Positions 1-10,465 of a DNA stretch of 64,000 nt are shown one piece after another (within the stretch, counting starts at the first letter, position 1; every line of letters starts with the position of its first letter). The stretch is from Symsagittifera roscoffensis (taxonomy: Eukaryota > Xenacoelomorpha > Acoela > Convolutidae): assembly GCF_963678635.1 (NCBI RefSeq), contig NC_087071.1, positions 15,499,613 through 15,563,612 on the forward strand, written 5' to 3'. The notes under the pieces were generated by a model. The model was not told the DNA's origin. It saw only the letters and a list, made by a program, of their open reading frames with translations, and did no database searches. The translations under genes were made by a program, and so were the position numbers.

Positions 1-640
1 AACACCCAGATGTATTGTCCCACAGTATACGGCCTCGCCTGAAGTATTTCTTCATCGTACTTTGTCCGCTGTCTCATCTGTGCCTGTGCTGTGTTACTTC
101 TGCACAGTTCGTTCAATTCCTGCTGTCTCTTCACTGCTTCCTTCACATCTAATTGGTTCTTTTATTAGGTCCCCTACAAAGGCCTTCTCATTGTCCGATT
201 GGAATGTCATTGGACAATATTATCGTGATATACAGTGCGTTATCAAGTGATGACAAGTTTCTTCCGCCGAGGCCGTCTGACATGGTACCGCTTCTGCCAG
301 TTTCGTAAAATGATCTATAATTACCAGTATCTGATTTTATCCCGAGTCGGTCATGCAGATCTTCTGATGGTCTATCTGCACGGCCTCGTTAAATTCCGAG
401 CTCTCCACAGACTTAAGGGGGAATTTCATTTTCTTAGGGTCCTTCACCAGCAAGCATGACAGACATGCGTTCACCCATCTTTGACAAGCCTTCCTCAACC
501 CTGGCCAATCAAACTTGTGTTTAGTCTTTGTTGTACCTTGTCTATCCCCTGATGTCTCATCTGATCGTGCGATCTGAACAACACTTCCTTTTGGTATAGC
601 TGTGGTAGTATGATGAGTTTATGCTTGTGTAGTATTTTTT
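1..640 (-). pseudogene. Gypsy integrase fragment (G1)
   Basis: Integrase inserts the cDNA into host DNA. Near 530-640 the minus-strand translation has a zinc-binding HHCC-type segment (LILPQLYQKEVLFRSHDQ). The catalytic core follows: IIDHFTKLAEAVPCQTAS near 250-340 carries the first Asp, and FQSDNEKAFVGDL near 160-200 the second. In the G1 frame a stop lies just before the first motif and another between the two. After GDLIKE the sequence jumps to the post-core region (LDVKEAVKRQ, then RTKYDEEI and YTVGQYIWVF at the window edge). The stretch holding the third catalytic acidic residue seems to be missing, so this integrase would be inactive. Confidence 0.7.
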
Positions 641-1866
641 CTTGGTCTTTTCTCGTCATCGGCTGTGTGATAGAGTAAATCCCTTCTCTCTTTGTAGAAC
701 TGGCTCAAGATCTTGTAACTATCCTCTTCCAGGTCTCCTTTCTCTCTCGTCCGAATCCATTTAGAGAAGTTGCTCGTCATTTTGTCATTCTTCTGGGCTC
801 GTATCAGATCCGACATCCTGTATATCGCTTTGAATTGTTCCTTTAAGGCCATCAATTGACCGTTCGGTTCTCCGAGAACATGGGATGTCTTCTTTAAGCT
901 TCACGCAAACTATCCTTCTCAAGACCTCCCTGTTGTCCTGTGGTTCTAGATTCGTCCGGATAATTGAATTGCAGGATAGCTCTCTGATTGGTTTTCCTGA
1001 TACTGCTATCTTTTCAAGCTCTTTCCTTGCATACGCGTCATGATGTTCCAAGTTGTACGTCGCTGACAAAGTGTCTGTTTGCAAATCCCTGCGGTGATAC
1101 TTCAATTTTTCATTGCTAACATTGTGCAAAGACGGTCTTGCTCGCCATCATTCTCCTCCCAATCATGATCCCATTCTTCCAACTCCCCGGACCAATTCTC
1201 TTCCTCACCATCTCTCTCTGGTTTCGGCCACTCCCCAGACTCTTGATCTAGTCCAAGGTGTTCAGCTTCCTCCTTGAACGACACTCTCTTCCTTCGTATC
1301 GTTGTCCGATAGATTAATTCTTCCGGGATTTTCTCGACTAGTGTTTGCACAACCTCCTTGTTCTCTGACTCCCTGTTTTTCATCGAGTCCTCGCCATGTG
1401 TTACTTCCTCTCTTTTCAATATGTTGACTTCCGTTCTGTCTTTTACACTTTCGGAGACCACAGTTTTGTCGTCTGCTAGTTTCTCGAGTAGTCTCTTAAT
1501 TTTTCTCCTACAGTAACTTTTCCTGTTTCCATTTCCTCGAGGTTGTAGCCTTTTACCTTCAGCGTTTCCGTCACTATCTTCGACTTGAGCAATATTTCAT
1601 CGGCATCCTTGAATTGCTTTTGAGAAATTCTTTTGCTTTATTTTCAGTTGGTAATTCGGGATGTTACTCGATCGGTTTTCCGACTTATCGAGCCATTTCG
1701 TGAGCAGTAGACTGTCATATGTTTCCCTGTCCATAAAAGAAAAACCATCTTTGATATCCGGTCTATCAGCCTCACTTTGCTCCTGTATCTCGTGGATTTC
1801 CGTCATCTTGCTCAAGTTGTCGGAATTTTTATGCTTGTTCCTCGTTCTGTGTTCAATAATAATTTT
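641..1866 (-). pseudogene. Acidic RNase H-integrase connector (G1)
   Basis: Overlapping minus-strand frames at 1597-1815, 1102-1461, 785-1129 and 619-855 form a long Glu/Lys-rich linker between RNase H and the integrase zinc finger. It has a basic patch (RRKRVSFKEEAEHLGL) followed by an acidic Trp-containing tail (EENWSGELEEWDHDWEEN). The same linker recurs in G2 (4336-5227) and partly in G3 (7476-7757), which shows it belongs to the family rather than being an insertion. At least three frame changes break it here. Its function is unknown; it may be a protease-processed spacer in Pol. Confidence 0.6.
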
Positions 1867-2262
1867 TTAACCATCCAACTGCACTATCCATTTCCCGATG
1901 TAACTCTGGTCCATTGAGTACGTTTTCAACCAATTGAGTGCTCTGTTGTTCACCCGTAACTTGAATGGTTCGCTACCCAGGTATGTCCTGCATTTTTCCA
2001 CAAAGGTGACTACAGCAAACCCTTCAGCTATGGGTGCCCCGTACTTAAGACTTTGATCACTGTTGGTCTCGACACTGTCTTTCCGTTCCACTCCTGTTCT
2101 TGATGGAGTATGCCAGAGATTGCTACTACCGATGCATCCGTCGTATCCAGCACGTGCATCCGTATCCAGCACGTTTTTCTGTTGGCATGCCTTCACACAG
2201 TTCTTTCTTTGTTCTTTGCAATGAATCCTCTGCCGCGTTCTTCTACGTGAATTTGTCCTTCT
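1867..2262 (-). pseudogene. Gypsy RNase H fragment (G1)
   Basis: RNase H degrades the RNA strand of the RNA-DNA hybrid during reverse transcription. The translation at 1867-2196 has the C-terminal signature of the Gypsy domain (VNNRALNWLKTYSMDQSY; G2 has VSNRALSWLKT), preceded by a disrupted central part (DARAGYDGCIGS). The frame needs shifts to join to the RT above it. Assigned by position between RT and connector and by similarity to G2. Confidence 0.6.
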
Positions 2263-3126
2263 TGTGCCTCATGAGATGTTGCATTGGAAATACTTTATCC
2301 GCATAACCCTTGATGAATTCCCTGTATTAATTCGCAAAACCCAAGAAACTCATCAACTGGTGTTCTGTTTTTGGCCATTTCTAATCAGTACTGCCTCTAC
2401 CGCGTCTGTGTCTGGTCTAACGCCATGTTTGTCCACCATTCTTCCCAGGTATTTAATCGAGTCCTTAAGAATCTCCTACTTCGAAAGCTTGCATTTCAAA
2501 CCTGCTTTTTTCATGCAAGCGAACACCTCATCTAGTCGTTCAATGTGGTCCTCCAGGGTAGATGTTGCAATCACAACGTCATCTACATATCATTTTACCA
2601 AATTGTCATATTTCTCCGTTACGCTTGTCAGTGCCTGTGCCATTAGTCGTTGGAACGTGGCTGTTGCATTGCAAATGCCAAAGGGCATCATTTTCCATTG
2701 AAACAGCTGCAGCTCGCAAGCAAAACCCATCTCGTCCCCTGTCTTGTTTTTTCAATGGTACCTGCCAAAAAGCCGACCCTAGATCAAGAATTTTTAAAAA
2801 TTTGACGTCTTCTAATTTTGAAAGACTCTCATCTATCCTAGGTATGTGATAGGCATCCTTCACCGTGATGGAGTTCAGATATCGAAATCCGCAACAAAAC
2901 TAAGTTGGTCTCCTTTCTTTTTAGCCATCACTACTACACACGCCCACGGTGATTTCGATGGTTCTATCATATCATACTCTAATAGGGTCTCTGTCTCTTT
3001 TCCACATGCATCTGATTTATTTGAAGTCATACGCCTTGCCCCCTCCCTGTGCCATACCGCTGACTCATCTAGCTCTATTTCATGTTTAACGAAATCACAG
3101 CATCCGATGTCTGCCTTATGTCTCAA
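2263..3126 (-). pseudogene. Gypsy reverse transcriptase (G1)
   Basis: RT copies element RNA into DNA. The translation starts with the fingers region (SPWACVVVMAKKKGDQ, 2875-3126), continues with KDAYHIPRIDESL and ILDLGSAFWQVPL (first catalytic Asp in LDLGSAF, 2606-2863), and reaches the palm. YVDD is at 2578-2589, but the codon just before it (2590-2592) is TGA, where G2 has a Cys codon. The C-terminal part (HIERLDEVFACM, KDSIKYLGRMVDKHG in family form) is antisense to 2264-2560. The frame is also shifted in the fingers, so no active RT can be made. Confidence 0.75.
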
Positions 3127-3610
3127 AAAAACGTAAAAACGTCTTGATTTCTATCTAGCACATCCTTGATGGCTTCGACCTGTTCGTCTGTTACCTTGTT
3201 CAATTTCTGGTGATGCCGGTTTATCCAACTCCAACTCCTCTGGCGTGGGTCTTTCAGGAAAACTCGACAGCTCAAAAGTCCATCGTCTGTCTCTGACTTA
3301 AGCAACTTCACAAGACCTGATGAATATTTTGTTTTCTTCAATCTTCTCAAGATACAAATCTTATCCCTATGATATGGGCAATCAAGAATTTCTTTTTTTT
3401 TCACATTTTCAGTCAATTCATATCTAGTTTTCACGGGCAGTGTGTTTCCAAGCTTCCTCCCCCTCTGGATTGTGATTGGTATAACAAGAGTACTCAACAA
3501 GACACTGACGCAGAGGCCACTCTTGGTTATTGAGAAGGATATTCCTAAAATAATTTGACTGTTTAGATTCGGTACCATACATACTTTTTTTTGTCACTTG
3601 GTTCATTATA
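3123..3610 (-). pseudogene. Protease-RT spacer (G1)
   Basis: Minus-strand ORFs 3123-3578 and 3424-3606 encode the region between protease and RT (KKEILDCPYHRDKICILRR, KYSSGLVKLLKSETDDGLL, then VTDEQVEAIKDVLDRNQDVF, which leads into the RT fingers). The same text is better preserved in G3 at 8312-8929. In G2 about 200 bp of it are missing. This is spacer or N-terminal extension of RT with no known catalytic role. The frame is broken just before the RT start near 3123-3140 and near 3420. Confidence 0.6.
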
Positions 3611-4335
3611 GTTTTTCTTCCGCAAACTTACTATTACCGCCTCATTCACTTTCACCTCCTTAACCTGGTACTCAAGAGAACTGGAGCCTTATTTTCATTC
3701 GCAATTGTCAAATTTACCGGTTTAATTACTTAATTCCTTCCCGGTTCCCGAATCCTGAACATCGCATTGTTAAGATCAATTGTTCTATCGAAATTCCTGA
3801 TGAAATCTCGGCCTAGAATGAACTGGCCAGACTCATCTAGATTCTCCACCACCAGAAAGCTCATCCACAAATTGCGTTACCCCAAGTTTAGGGATATTAT
3901 TGCTTCCGTTTACAAATGCATGGCATCTTCTTCTAACATAGAACATTGCCCAATAGACCTCATTTTTAGTTCTTCTCTTCCAACATAGATTTGTCAGGCT
4001 AGATCTTCGTCACATGTCATCATCGTCTTTGTATAGATGTTTATTCCATCTACGTTCAAAATGCAGGCTTCCCTGTATCTGTTGTCTTTGTCAATTGATT
4101 TGCCATCACCTCTCGTGAGTAACGCACTTAGTGCTCTAGAAGGCGTTTGCGAGCTTATTGTTCCTAAGTAATCCGCATATACATCAATGTGCATAAATGT
4201 TTGATCCCTCGGTTCACTCAGGTTCCTCTTTACTTCATGACTGCCCACTGTAATTATTTACATGATTCTCGCCGCAATCTTTGTGATACCAAATGATTTT
4301 CCGGTCATCATCTTCAAGGTGTTGCAACTACTCCT
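3611..4335 (-). pseudogene. Gypsy retropepsin and upstream Gag-Pol segment (G1)
   Basis: Antisense to 3767-3990 lies the C-terminal half of an aspartic protease: IYVGREELKMRSIGQC, then LVVENLDESGQFILGRDFI, where ILGRDF is the typical retropepsin end motif. Upstream, 3994-4248 encodes a family-conserved stretch (DVYADYL, RALSALLTRG, VDGINIYTKTMMTCDEDLA). A clear D-T/S-G active-site triplet is not visible; ALLTRG may be its decayed form. Stops follow DEDLA and lie inside the protease. At the right this segment ends in the join at about 4336. Confidence 0.6.
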
Positions 4336-5243
4336 GCATACGCGTCATGATGTTCCAAGTTGTAGGTCGCTGACGAAGTGTCTGTTTGCAAATCCCTGCA
4401 GTGATACTTCATTTTTTCTTTAGCTACTATTGTGCAAAGACGGTCTTGCTCGCCATCATTCTCCTCCGACCATCATCCCGTTCTTCCAACTCCCCGGACC
4501 AATTCTCTTCCTCGCCATCTCTTTCTGGTTTCGGCCACTCTCCAGACTCTTGATCTAGTCCAAGGTGTTCAGCTTCCTCCTTGAACGACAATCTCTTCCT
4601 TCGTATCGTTGTCCGCCTGAGTATTTCTTCCGGGATTTTCTCGACTAGTGTTTGCACAACCTCCTTGTTCTCTGACTCCCTGTTTTTCATCGAGTCCTCG
4701 CCATGTGTTACTTCCTCTCTTTTCAATATGGTGACTTCCGGTCTGTCTTTTACACTTTCGGACACCACAGGTTTGTCGTCTGCTAGTTTCTCGAGTAGTC
4801 TCCTTAAGTTTTCTGCTACCGTCACTTTTCCTGTTTCCACTTCGTCGAGGTTGTAGCCTTTTGCCTTCAGCGTTTCCGTCACTATCTTCGACTTGAGCAA
4901 TTTTTCATCGGCATCCCAGAATTTTTTTTGAGAAATTCTTTTGCTTTATATTCAGTTGGTAATTCGGGATGGTACTCGATCGGTTTTCCGACTTATCGAG
5001 CCATTTCGTGAGCGGTAGGCTGTCATATGTTTCCTTGTCCAAGAAAGAAAAACCATCTTTGATATCCAGTCTATCAGCCTCCCTTTGTTCCTGTCTCTCG
5101 TAGAATTCCGTCTTCTTGCTCTTCAAGTTGTCGGAATTTTGTTGCTTGTTCCTCGTTCTGTGTTCAAAATAATTTTGTAGCCATCCAACCGCACTATCCA
5201 TCTCCCTATATAACTCTGGTCCATTGATTACGTTTTCAACCAA
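4336..5243 (-). pseudogene. Acidic connector (G2)
   Basis: Minus-strand ORFs 4427-4900 (157 aa) and 4905-5243 (112 aa) are the best preserved copy of the RNase H-integrase connector. They read HRTRNKQQNSDNLKSKKTEF, KDGFSFLDKETYDSLPLTKW, then KIVTETLKAKGYNL and the Glu-rich section RRKRLSFKEEAEHLGLDQ. The connector ends at the left in the join at 4336, so no integrase follows it in G2. Confidence 0.65.
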
Positions 5244-5640
5244 CTGAGTGCTCTGTTGCTGACCCGTAACTTGAATGGTTCGCTAACCAGGTATGTCCTG
5301 TATTTTTCCTCAAAGTTGACTACAGCTAACATTTCTGCTATGCTTATGGGTTCCCCGTACTTAAGACTTTGATCCCTGTCAGTCTCGACACTGTCTTTCC
5401 GTTCCACTCCTATTCTTGATGGAGTATGCCAGAGATCGTTACTACCGATGCATCCGTCGTATCCAGCACGTGCATCCCTACCCAGCACGTATCCAGCACG
5501 TTTTTCTGTTGGCATGCCTAGCACAGGTGTTTCACACAGTTCTTTCTTTTCTTCTTTGAATCGACTCCTCTGCCGCGTTCTTCTACGTGAATGTCTTGCC
5601 CTTGTGCCTCATGAGTTGTTACATTGGATATACTTTATCC
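5228..5640 (-). pseudogene. Gypsy RNase H fragment (G2)
   Basis: The ORF at 5228-5524 reads VLGMPTEKRAGYVLGRDARA, DRDQSLKYGEPISIAEMLAV and PFKLRVSNRALSWLKT, matching the Gypsy RNase H region downstream of RT. The first catalytic part (usually a D-A-S-type motif) is altered by a short local duplication of the tatccagcacgt type near 5459-5500, which inserted residues and shifted the frame. It is the same domain as at 1867-2262 and is likewise inactive. Confidence 0.6.
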
Positions 5641-6605
5641 TCATTCCCTGTAGTAATTCGCAAAACCCAAGAAGCTCATCAACTGGTGTTCTGTTTTTGA
5701 CCATTTCTAATCAGTACTGCCTCTACCGCGTCTGTGTCTAGTCTAATGCCATGTTTGTCCACCATTCTTCCCAGGTATTTAATCGAGTCCTTAAAAATCT
5801 CACACTTCGAGGGCTTGCATTTCAAACCTGCTTTTTTCATGCAAGCGAACACCTCATCTAGACGTTCAATTTGGTCCTCCAGGGTAGATGTTGCAATCAC
5901 CACATCATCTACATAGCATATTACCGAATTGTCATATTTCTCCGTTACGCTTGTCAGTACCTGTGCCATTAGTCGTTGCAACGTGGCTGTCGCATTGCAA
6001 GTGCCAAAAGGCATCCTTTTCCATTGAAACAAGTCCAGCTCGCAAGCAAAACCCATCTCTTCCCCTGTCTTGTTTTCTCAGTGGTAAATGCCAAAAAGCC
6101 GACCCTAAATCAAGAATTGTAAAAAATTTGACGTCACCTAATTTTGAAAGACTCTCATCTATCCTAGGTATGGGATAGGCATCCTTCACCGTGACGGAGC
6201 TCAGATATCGAAAGTCACAACAAAACTAAGTTGGTCGCCTTTCTTTTTAGCCATCACTACTACACACGCCCACGGTGATTTCGATAGTTCTATCATATCA
6301 TACTCTAATAGGGTCTCTGTCTCTTTTCCAATTGCATCTGATTTGTTTGAAGTCATACGCTTCGCCAACTCCCTGTGCGGTACCGCTGACTCCTCTAGCT
6401 CTATTTCATGTTCAACGAAATTGCAGCATCCGATGTCTGCCTTATGTCTCGAAAAAACGTCCTGATTTCTATCTAGCACTTCCTTGATGGCTTCGAGCTG
6501 TTCGTCTGTTACCTTTTCGCTTAAGTTTTCAATTTCTGGTGATACCGGTTTATCCAATTCCAACTCCTCTGGCGTTGGTCTTTCAGGAAATTTCGAACAG
6601 CTCAA
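5641..6605 (-). pseudogene. Gypsy reverse transcriptase (G2)
   Basis: This is the best RT of the three copies. 6201-6605 carries the RT lead-in (FPERPTPEELELDKPVSPEI, VLDRNQDVFSRHKADIGCC, EYDMIELSKSPWACVVVMAK). 5932-6189 carries KDAYPIPRIDESL and LDLGSAFWHLPL. 5679-6056 carries the palm with intact ICYVDDVVIATSTLEDQ (YVDD at 5904-5915) and the thumb-side KDSIKYLGRMVDKHGIRLD. Two frame changes (near 6050 and 6195) and the absence of a full integrase make it non-autonomous, although both active-site blocks are readable. Confidence 0.8.
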
Positions 6606-7475
6606 AAGTCCATCGTCTGTACTGAATTAAGCAACTTCACAAGACCTGATGAATATTTTGTTTTCTTCAATCTTCTCATGATACAAATCTTATCCCTATG
6701 ATATGGGCAATCAAGAACTTCTTTTTTTTCACATTTTCAGTCATTTCACATCTAGTTTTCACGGACAGTGTGTTTCCCGCCCCCCCCCTCTCTGGATTGT
6801 GATTGGTATAACAAGAGTACTCAACAAGACACTGACGCAATTGTCAAATTTACCGGTTTAATTACTTAATTTCTTCCCGGTTCCCGAATCCTGAACATCG
6901 CATTGTTAAGATCAATTGTTCTATCGAAATTCCTGATGAAATCTCGGCCTAGAATGAACTGGCCAGACTCATCTAGATTCTCCACCACCAGAAAGCTCAT
7001 CCACAAATTGCGTTACCCCAAGTTTAGGGATATTATTGCTTCCGTTTACAAATGCATGGCATCTTCTTCTAACATAGAACATTGCCCAATAGACCTCATT
7101 TTTAGTTCTTTTCTTCCAACATAGACTTCTCAGGCTAGATCTTCGTTACATGTAACCACTGTTTTTGTATAGATGTTTATTCCATCTATGTTCAATATGC
7201 GGGCTTCCGTGTATCTGTTGTCTATATCAATTGAATTGCCACCACCTCTCGTGAGTAACGAACGCACTTCGTGCTCTAGAAGGCGTTTGCGAGCTTATTG
7301 TTCTTAAGTAATCCGCATATACATCAATGTGCATAAATGTTTGATCCCTCGGTTCACTCAGGTTCCTCGTTACTTCATGACCGCCCACTGTAATTATTTA
7401 CATGATTCTCGCCGCAATCTTTGTGATACCAAATGATTTTCCGGTCATGATCTTCAAGGTGTTGCAACTACTCCT
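6606..7475 (-). pseudogene. Retropepsin and shortened spacer (G2)
   Basis: The spacer upstream of RT is cut: sequence corresponding to about 3508-3705 of G1 is missing at about 6838, where gacgca joins directly to attgtcaaatt. A C-rich run at 6779-6789 replaces the G1 text. Antisense to 6903-7124 is the protease end, almost identical to that of G1, including FILGRDFI. 7131-7475 holds the segment upstream of protease and ends in the second copy of the recurrent join at 7476. Confidence 0.6.
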
Positions 7476-7757
7476 GCATACGCGTCATGATGTTCCAAGT
7501 TGTAGGTCGCTGACGAAGTGTCTGTTTGCAAATCCCTGCAGTGATACTTCATTTTTTCTTTAGCTACTATTGTGCAAAGACGGTCTTGCTCGCCATCATT
7601 CTCCTCCGACCATCATCCCATTCTTCCAACTCCCCGGACCAATTCTCTTCCTCGCCATCTCTTTCTGGTTTCGGCCACTCTCCAGACTCTTGATCTAGTC
7701 AAAGGTGTTCAGCTTCCTCCTTCAACGACACTCTCTTCCTTCGTATCGTTGTCCGCC
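7476..7757 (-). pseudogene. Connector remnant (G3)
   Basis: This segment repeats 4336-4618 (from catacgcgtcatgatg to tcgttgtccgcct) with few differences. It then stops abruptly at about 7757 and runs straight into RT palm sequence. It shows that G3 lost the rest of the connector, RNase H and the distal RT. Confidence 0.7.
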
Positions 7758-8364
7758 TTCATATTACCAAATTGTCATATTTCTCCGTTACGCTTGTCAG
7801 TTCCTGTGCCATTAGTCGTTGGAACGTGGCTGTTGCATTGCAAATGCCAAAGGGCATCATTTTCCATTGAAACAGCTGCAGCTCGCAAGCAAAACCCATC
7901 TCGTCCCCTGTCTTGTTTTTTCACTGGTACCTGCCAAAAAGCCGACCCTAGATCAAGAGTTGTTAAAAATTTGACGTCGTCTAATTTTGAAAGACTCTCA
8001 TCTATCCTAGGTATGGGATAGGCATCCTTCACCGTGATGGAGTTCAGATATCGAAAATCGCAACGAAACTACGTTGGTCTCCTTTCTTTTTAGCCATCAC
8101 TACTACACACGCCCACGGTGATTTCGATGGTTCTATCATATCATACTCTAATAGGGTCTCTGTCTCTTTTCCACATGTATCTGATTTATTTGAAGTCATA
8201 CGCCTTGCTCCCTCCCTGTGCCATACCGCTGACTCATCTAGCTCTATTTCATCTTTAACGAAATCACAGCATCCGATGTCTGCCTTATGTCTCAAAAAAA
8301 CGTCTTGATTTTTATCTAGCACATCCTTGATGGCTTCGAGCTGTTCGTCTGTTACCTTGTTCAA
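7758..8364 (-). pseudogene. Gypsy RT N-terminal half (G3)
   Basis: 8044-8364 encodes VLDKNQDVFLRHKADIGCC through SPWACVVVMAKKKGDQ, and 7775-8032 encodes KDAYPIPRIDESLSKLDD and LDLGSAFWQVPV. Downstream the frame is shifted as in G1, and the sequence ends before YVDD at the deletion join near 7757. Fingers plus the first catalytic Asp are therefore present, but the catalytic YVDD is absent. It cannot polymerise. Confidence 0.75.
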
Positions 8365-8940
8365 TTTCTGGTGATGCCGGTTTGTCCAATTCCAACTCCT
8401 CTGGCGTGGGTCTTTCAGGAAAACTCGAACAGCTCAAAAGTCCATCGTCTGTCTCTGACTTAAGCGACTTCACAAGACCTGATGAATATTTTGTTTTCTT
8501 CAATCTTCTCAAGATACAAATCTTATCCCTATGATATGGGCAATCAAGAACTTCTTTTTTTTTCACATTTTCAGTCATTTCATATCTAGTTTTCACGGGC
8601 AGTGTGTTTCCAAGCTTCCTCCCCCTCTGGATTGTGATTGGTATAACAAGAGTATTCAAAAATACACTGACGCAGAGGCCACTCTTGGTTATCGAGAAGG
8701 ATCTTCCTAAAAAAGCTGCAGTTTGACTGTTTGGATTCGATACTATGCATACTTGTTTATTGTCACTTGGTTCATTATAGTTTTTCATCCGAAAACTTAC
8801 TATTGCCGCCTCATTCACTTTCACCCTTAACCTCCTACTCAAGAAAACTGGATCCTTATTTCCATTCGCAATTATCAAATTTACCAGTTTAATTACGTAC
8901 TTCCTTCCCGGTTCCCGGTTCCTGAACATCGCATTGTTAA
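8312..8940 (-). pseudogene. Protease-RT spacer (G3), longest intact version
   Basis: A 205-aa ORF (8312-8929) starts just after the protease (MFRNREPGRKYVIKLVNL), continues through SRRLRVKVNEAAIVSFRMKN and KKEVLDCPYHRDKICILRR, and ends after FPERPTPEELELDKPASPEI in a shifted frame. It is the fullest copy of the family spacer and shows what G1 and G2 lost. No known domain is recognised beyond a beta-rich look typical of the region next to retropepsin. Confidence 0.6.
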
Positions 8941-9390
8941 GATCAATTGTTACTTCGAAATTCCTGATGAAATCTCTGCCTCAAATTAATTGGCCAGACT
9001 CATCTAGATTCTCCGCCACCAGGAAACTCATCCAAAAATTGCTTTCGTTCCCAAATGCATGGCATCTTATTCTAACATAGCACACTGCCCATTCGATCTC
9101 ACTTTTAGTTCTTCTCTATCAACATAGATTTGTCAGGCTAGATCTTCGTCACATGTCATCATCGTCTTTGTATAGATGTTTATTCCATCTACGTTCAAAA
9201 TGCAGGCTTCCCTGTATCTGTTGTCTATGTCAATTGATTTGCCACCACCTCTCGTGAGTAACGCACTTAGTGCTCTAGAAGGCGTTTGCGAGCGTATTGT
9301 TCTTAAGTAATCCGCATATACATCAATGTACAGTAATGTTTGATCACTTGGTTTACTCAGGTTCCTCCTTACGTCATGACCGCCCACTGC
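8941..9390 (-). pseudogene. Decayed retropepsin segment (G3)
   Basis: 9133-9387 encodes the conserved upstream stretch (DVYADYLRTIRSQTPSRAL, VDGINIYTKTMMTCDEDLA). The region antisense to 8941-9132 is a shortened protease end, missing part of the text found at 3880-3900 in G1 and carrying stops. The intact FILGRDF motif of G1 and G2 is degraded here. Confidence 0.5.
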
Positions 9391-10465
9391 GAATATTCAC
9401 ATGATTCTCGCCCCAATCTTTGTGATACCAAATGATTTTCTGGTCATCATCTTCAAGGTGTTGCAAGTACTCCTGTTCACTAAGTTTTCTCCGGTGTCTA
9501 GTTCTGGCCTCGTTGTCGAGATTGTCTCATTCATCTTTTGTCTTTCTATTTCCTGTTTTAGCTGTTGCTCAATTTCTTTGGTCGCCAATTCTTTCTTAAC
9601 TCTGTTGATAGCCTCTGCAGCTGCTTTCTCATAGTTTATCTCTAGTGATTTCCTTGTCTCGCCCCCGCGTCATCTTTGACTCGTGTTACGGTCTTTACTG
9701 TCTTCGTTGATAACTCACCACTTGCTGCCTCCTTGTTCTGCAAGTCAATTTCAGCTTGTATGTTCCTGTTGTTTTGTACCGCAGCCAGTGCCAAATTATG
9801 TTTTGGGTGACTCTGATTCTTCACTGCCTCCCAAAACAGGAGACATACCATCCTGAAATGGCCCTCTTGGTTGCAGAGAAAAACAACTCGCGCCTATTTT
9901 GATAATCAAGCCACTGTAAAACTCGGGGTTTTCGGTTTGACTTATTTCATATTCGTCTGGCGCCTATTCCAAGCTTTTCATACCTTGTTTGTATGTTGTG
10001 CAATCCGATACATGATGATCCGCCGATCCACAATTTGCACATGACCTTCGTTTGTCCATGTCGTTTCTAGTTTTGAACCATGACGACTTTTCTCGTTGGC
10101 TTCCCCTTGCATGTTTCTGCTTTCCGAGAACGAGTACATTTTGTTTTCATTAACATATACTTTCTTGACTCTTGTATCATCTCCATAAGGTTGGTGCCTT
10201 ATCCTTCGATAGCGTATAATACGTTGCCAACATCGTTCTCAAGTCTTCACTTCTCACTTCGTCGATAAACATTGAAGCGATGCTAAAGTTTCTCCTGTTT
10301 GTCAATTCCTCTGGATCACTTCTCCTCCTCAAGCTTTCAAGACCATCCAGAAATCGCTCAATCAATTCGTCATCTCTTTGCCCTCTTTTTTCGAATCTCA
10401 TCATCGCCTGATGACCCTCCGTGCCGGATCCAAATCCATTCAACATTGTCTCAAGTTTTTCATCT
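9391..10465 (-). pseudogene. Gypsy Gag with two CCHC zinc knuckles (G3)
   Basis: Gag packages element RNA. 10177-10446 encodes a capsid-like stretch (MRFEKRGQRDDELIERFLDG, EELTNRRNFSIASMFIDEVR). Below it, outside any long ORF, two CX2CX4HX4C knuckles can be read on the minus strand: CANCGSADHHVSDC near 10010-10055, and a second ending NQEGHFRMVC near 9845-9880. A coiled-coil-like Gln/Glu/Lys segment follows (KEIEQQLKQEIERQKMNE, 9397-9588). Frameshifts separate the parts. The 5' part of gag is lost in the assembly gap. Confidence 0.65.

Larger units (their letters stand above)
4336..7475. repeat. 3,140-bp unit bounded by identical element joins
   Basis: The text ttgcaactactcctgcatacg, which joins gag-proximal sequence to integrase-proximal connector, occurs at 4324-4344 and again at 7464-7484. 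In G1 the right half is found in its normal place (near 1025-1050) and in G3 the left half in its normal place (near 9460). The distance between joins is 3,140 bp, so this unit was probably amplified after one deletion event. Confidence 0.75.
1..10465 (-). mobile_element. Array of three defective Ty3/Gypsy-like copies (G1, G2, G3)
   Basis: Minus-strand translations give, in retroelement order, Gag zinc knuckles, protease (FILGRDF), RT (YVDD), RNase H and integrase pieces, repeated as G1 (1-4335), G2 (4336-7475) and G3 (7476-10465). The order protease-RT-RNase H-integrase is that of Ty3/Gypsy. Each copy has frameshifts and deletions, so none can encode a full Pol. G2 is bounded on both sides by the same join of gag-proximal to integrase-proximal sequence. 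No LTRs are visible: the left end leaves the window and the right end meets the assembly gap. The block looks more GC-rich than the rest of the window. Confidence 0.85.
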
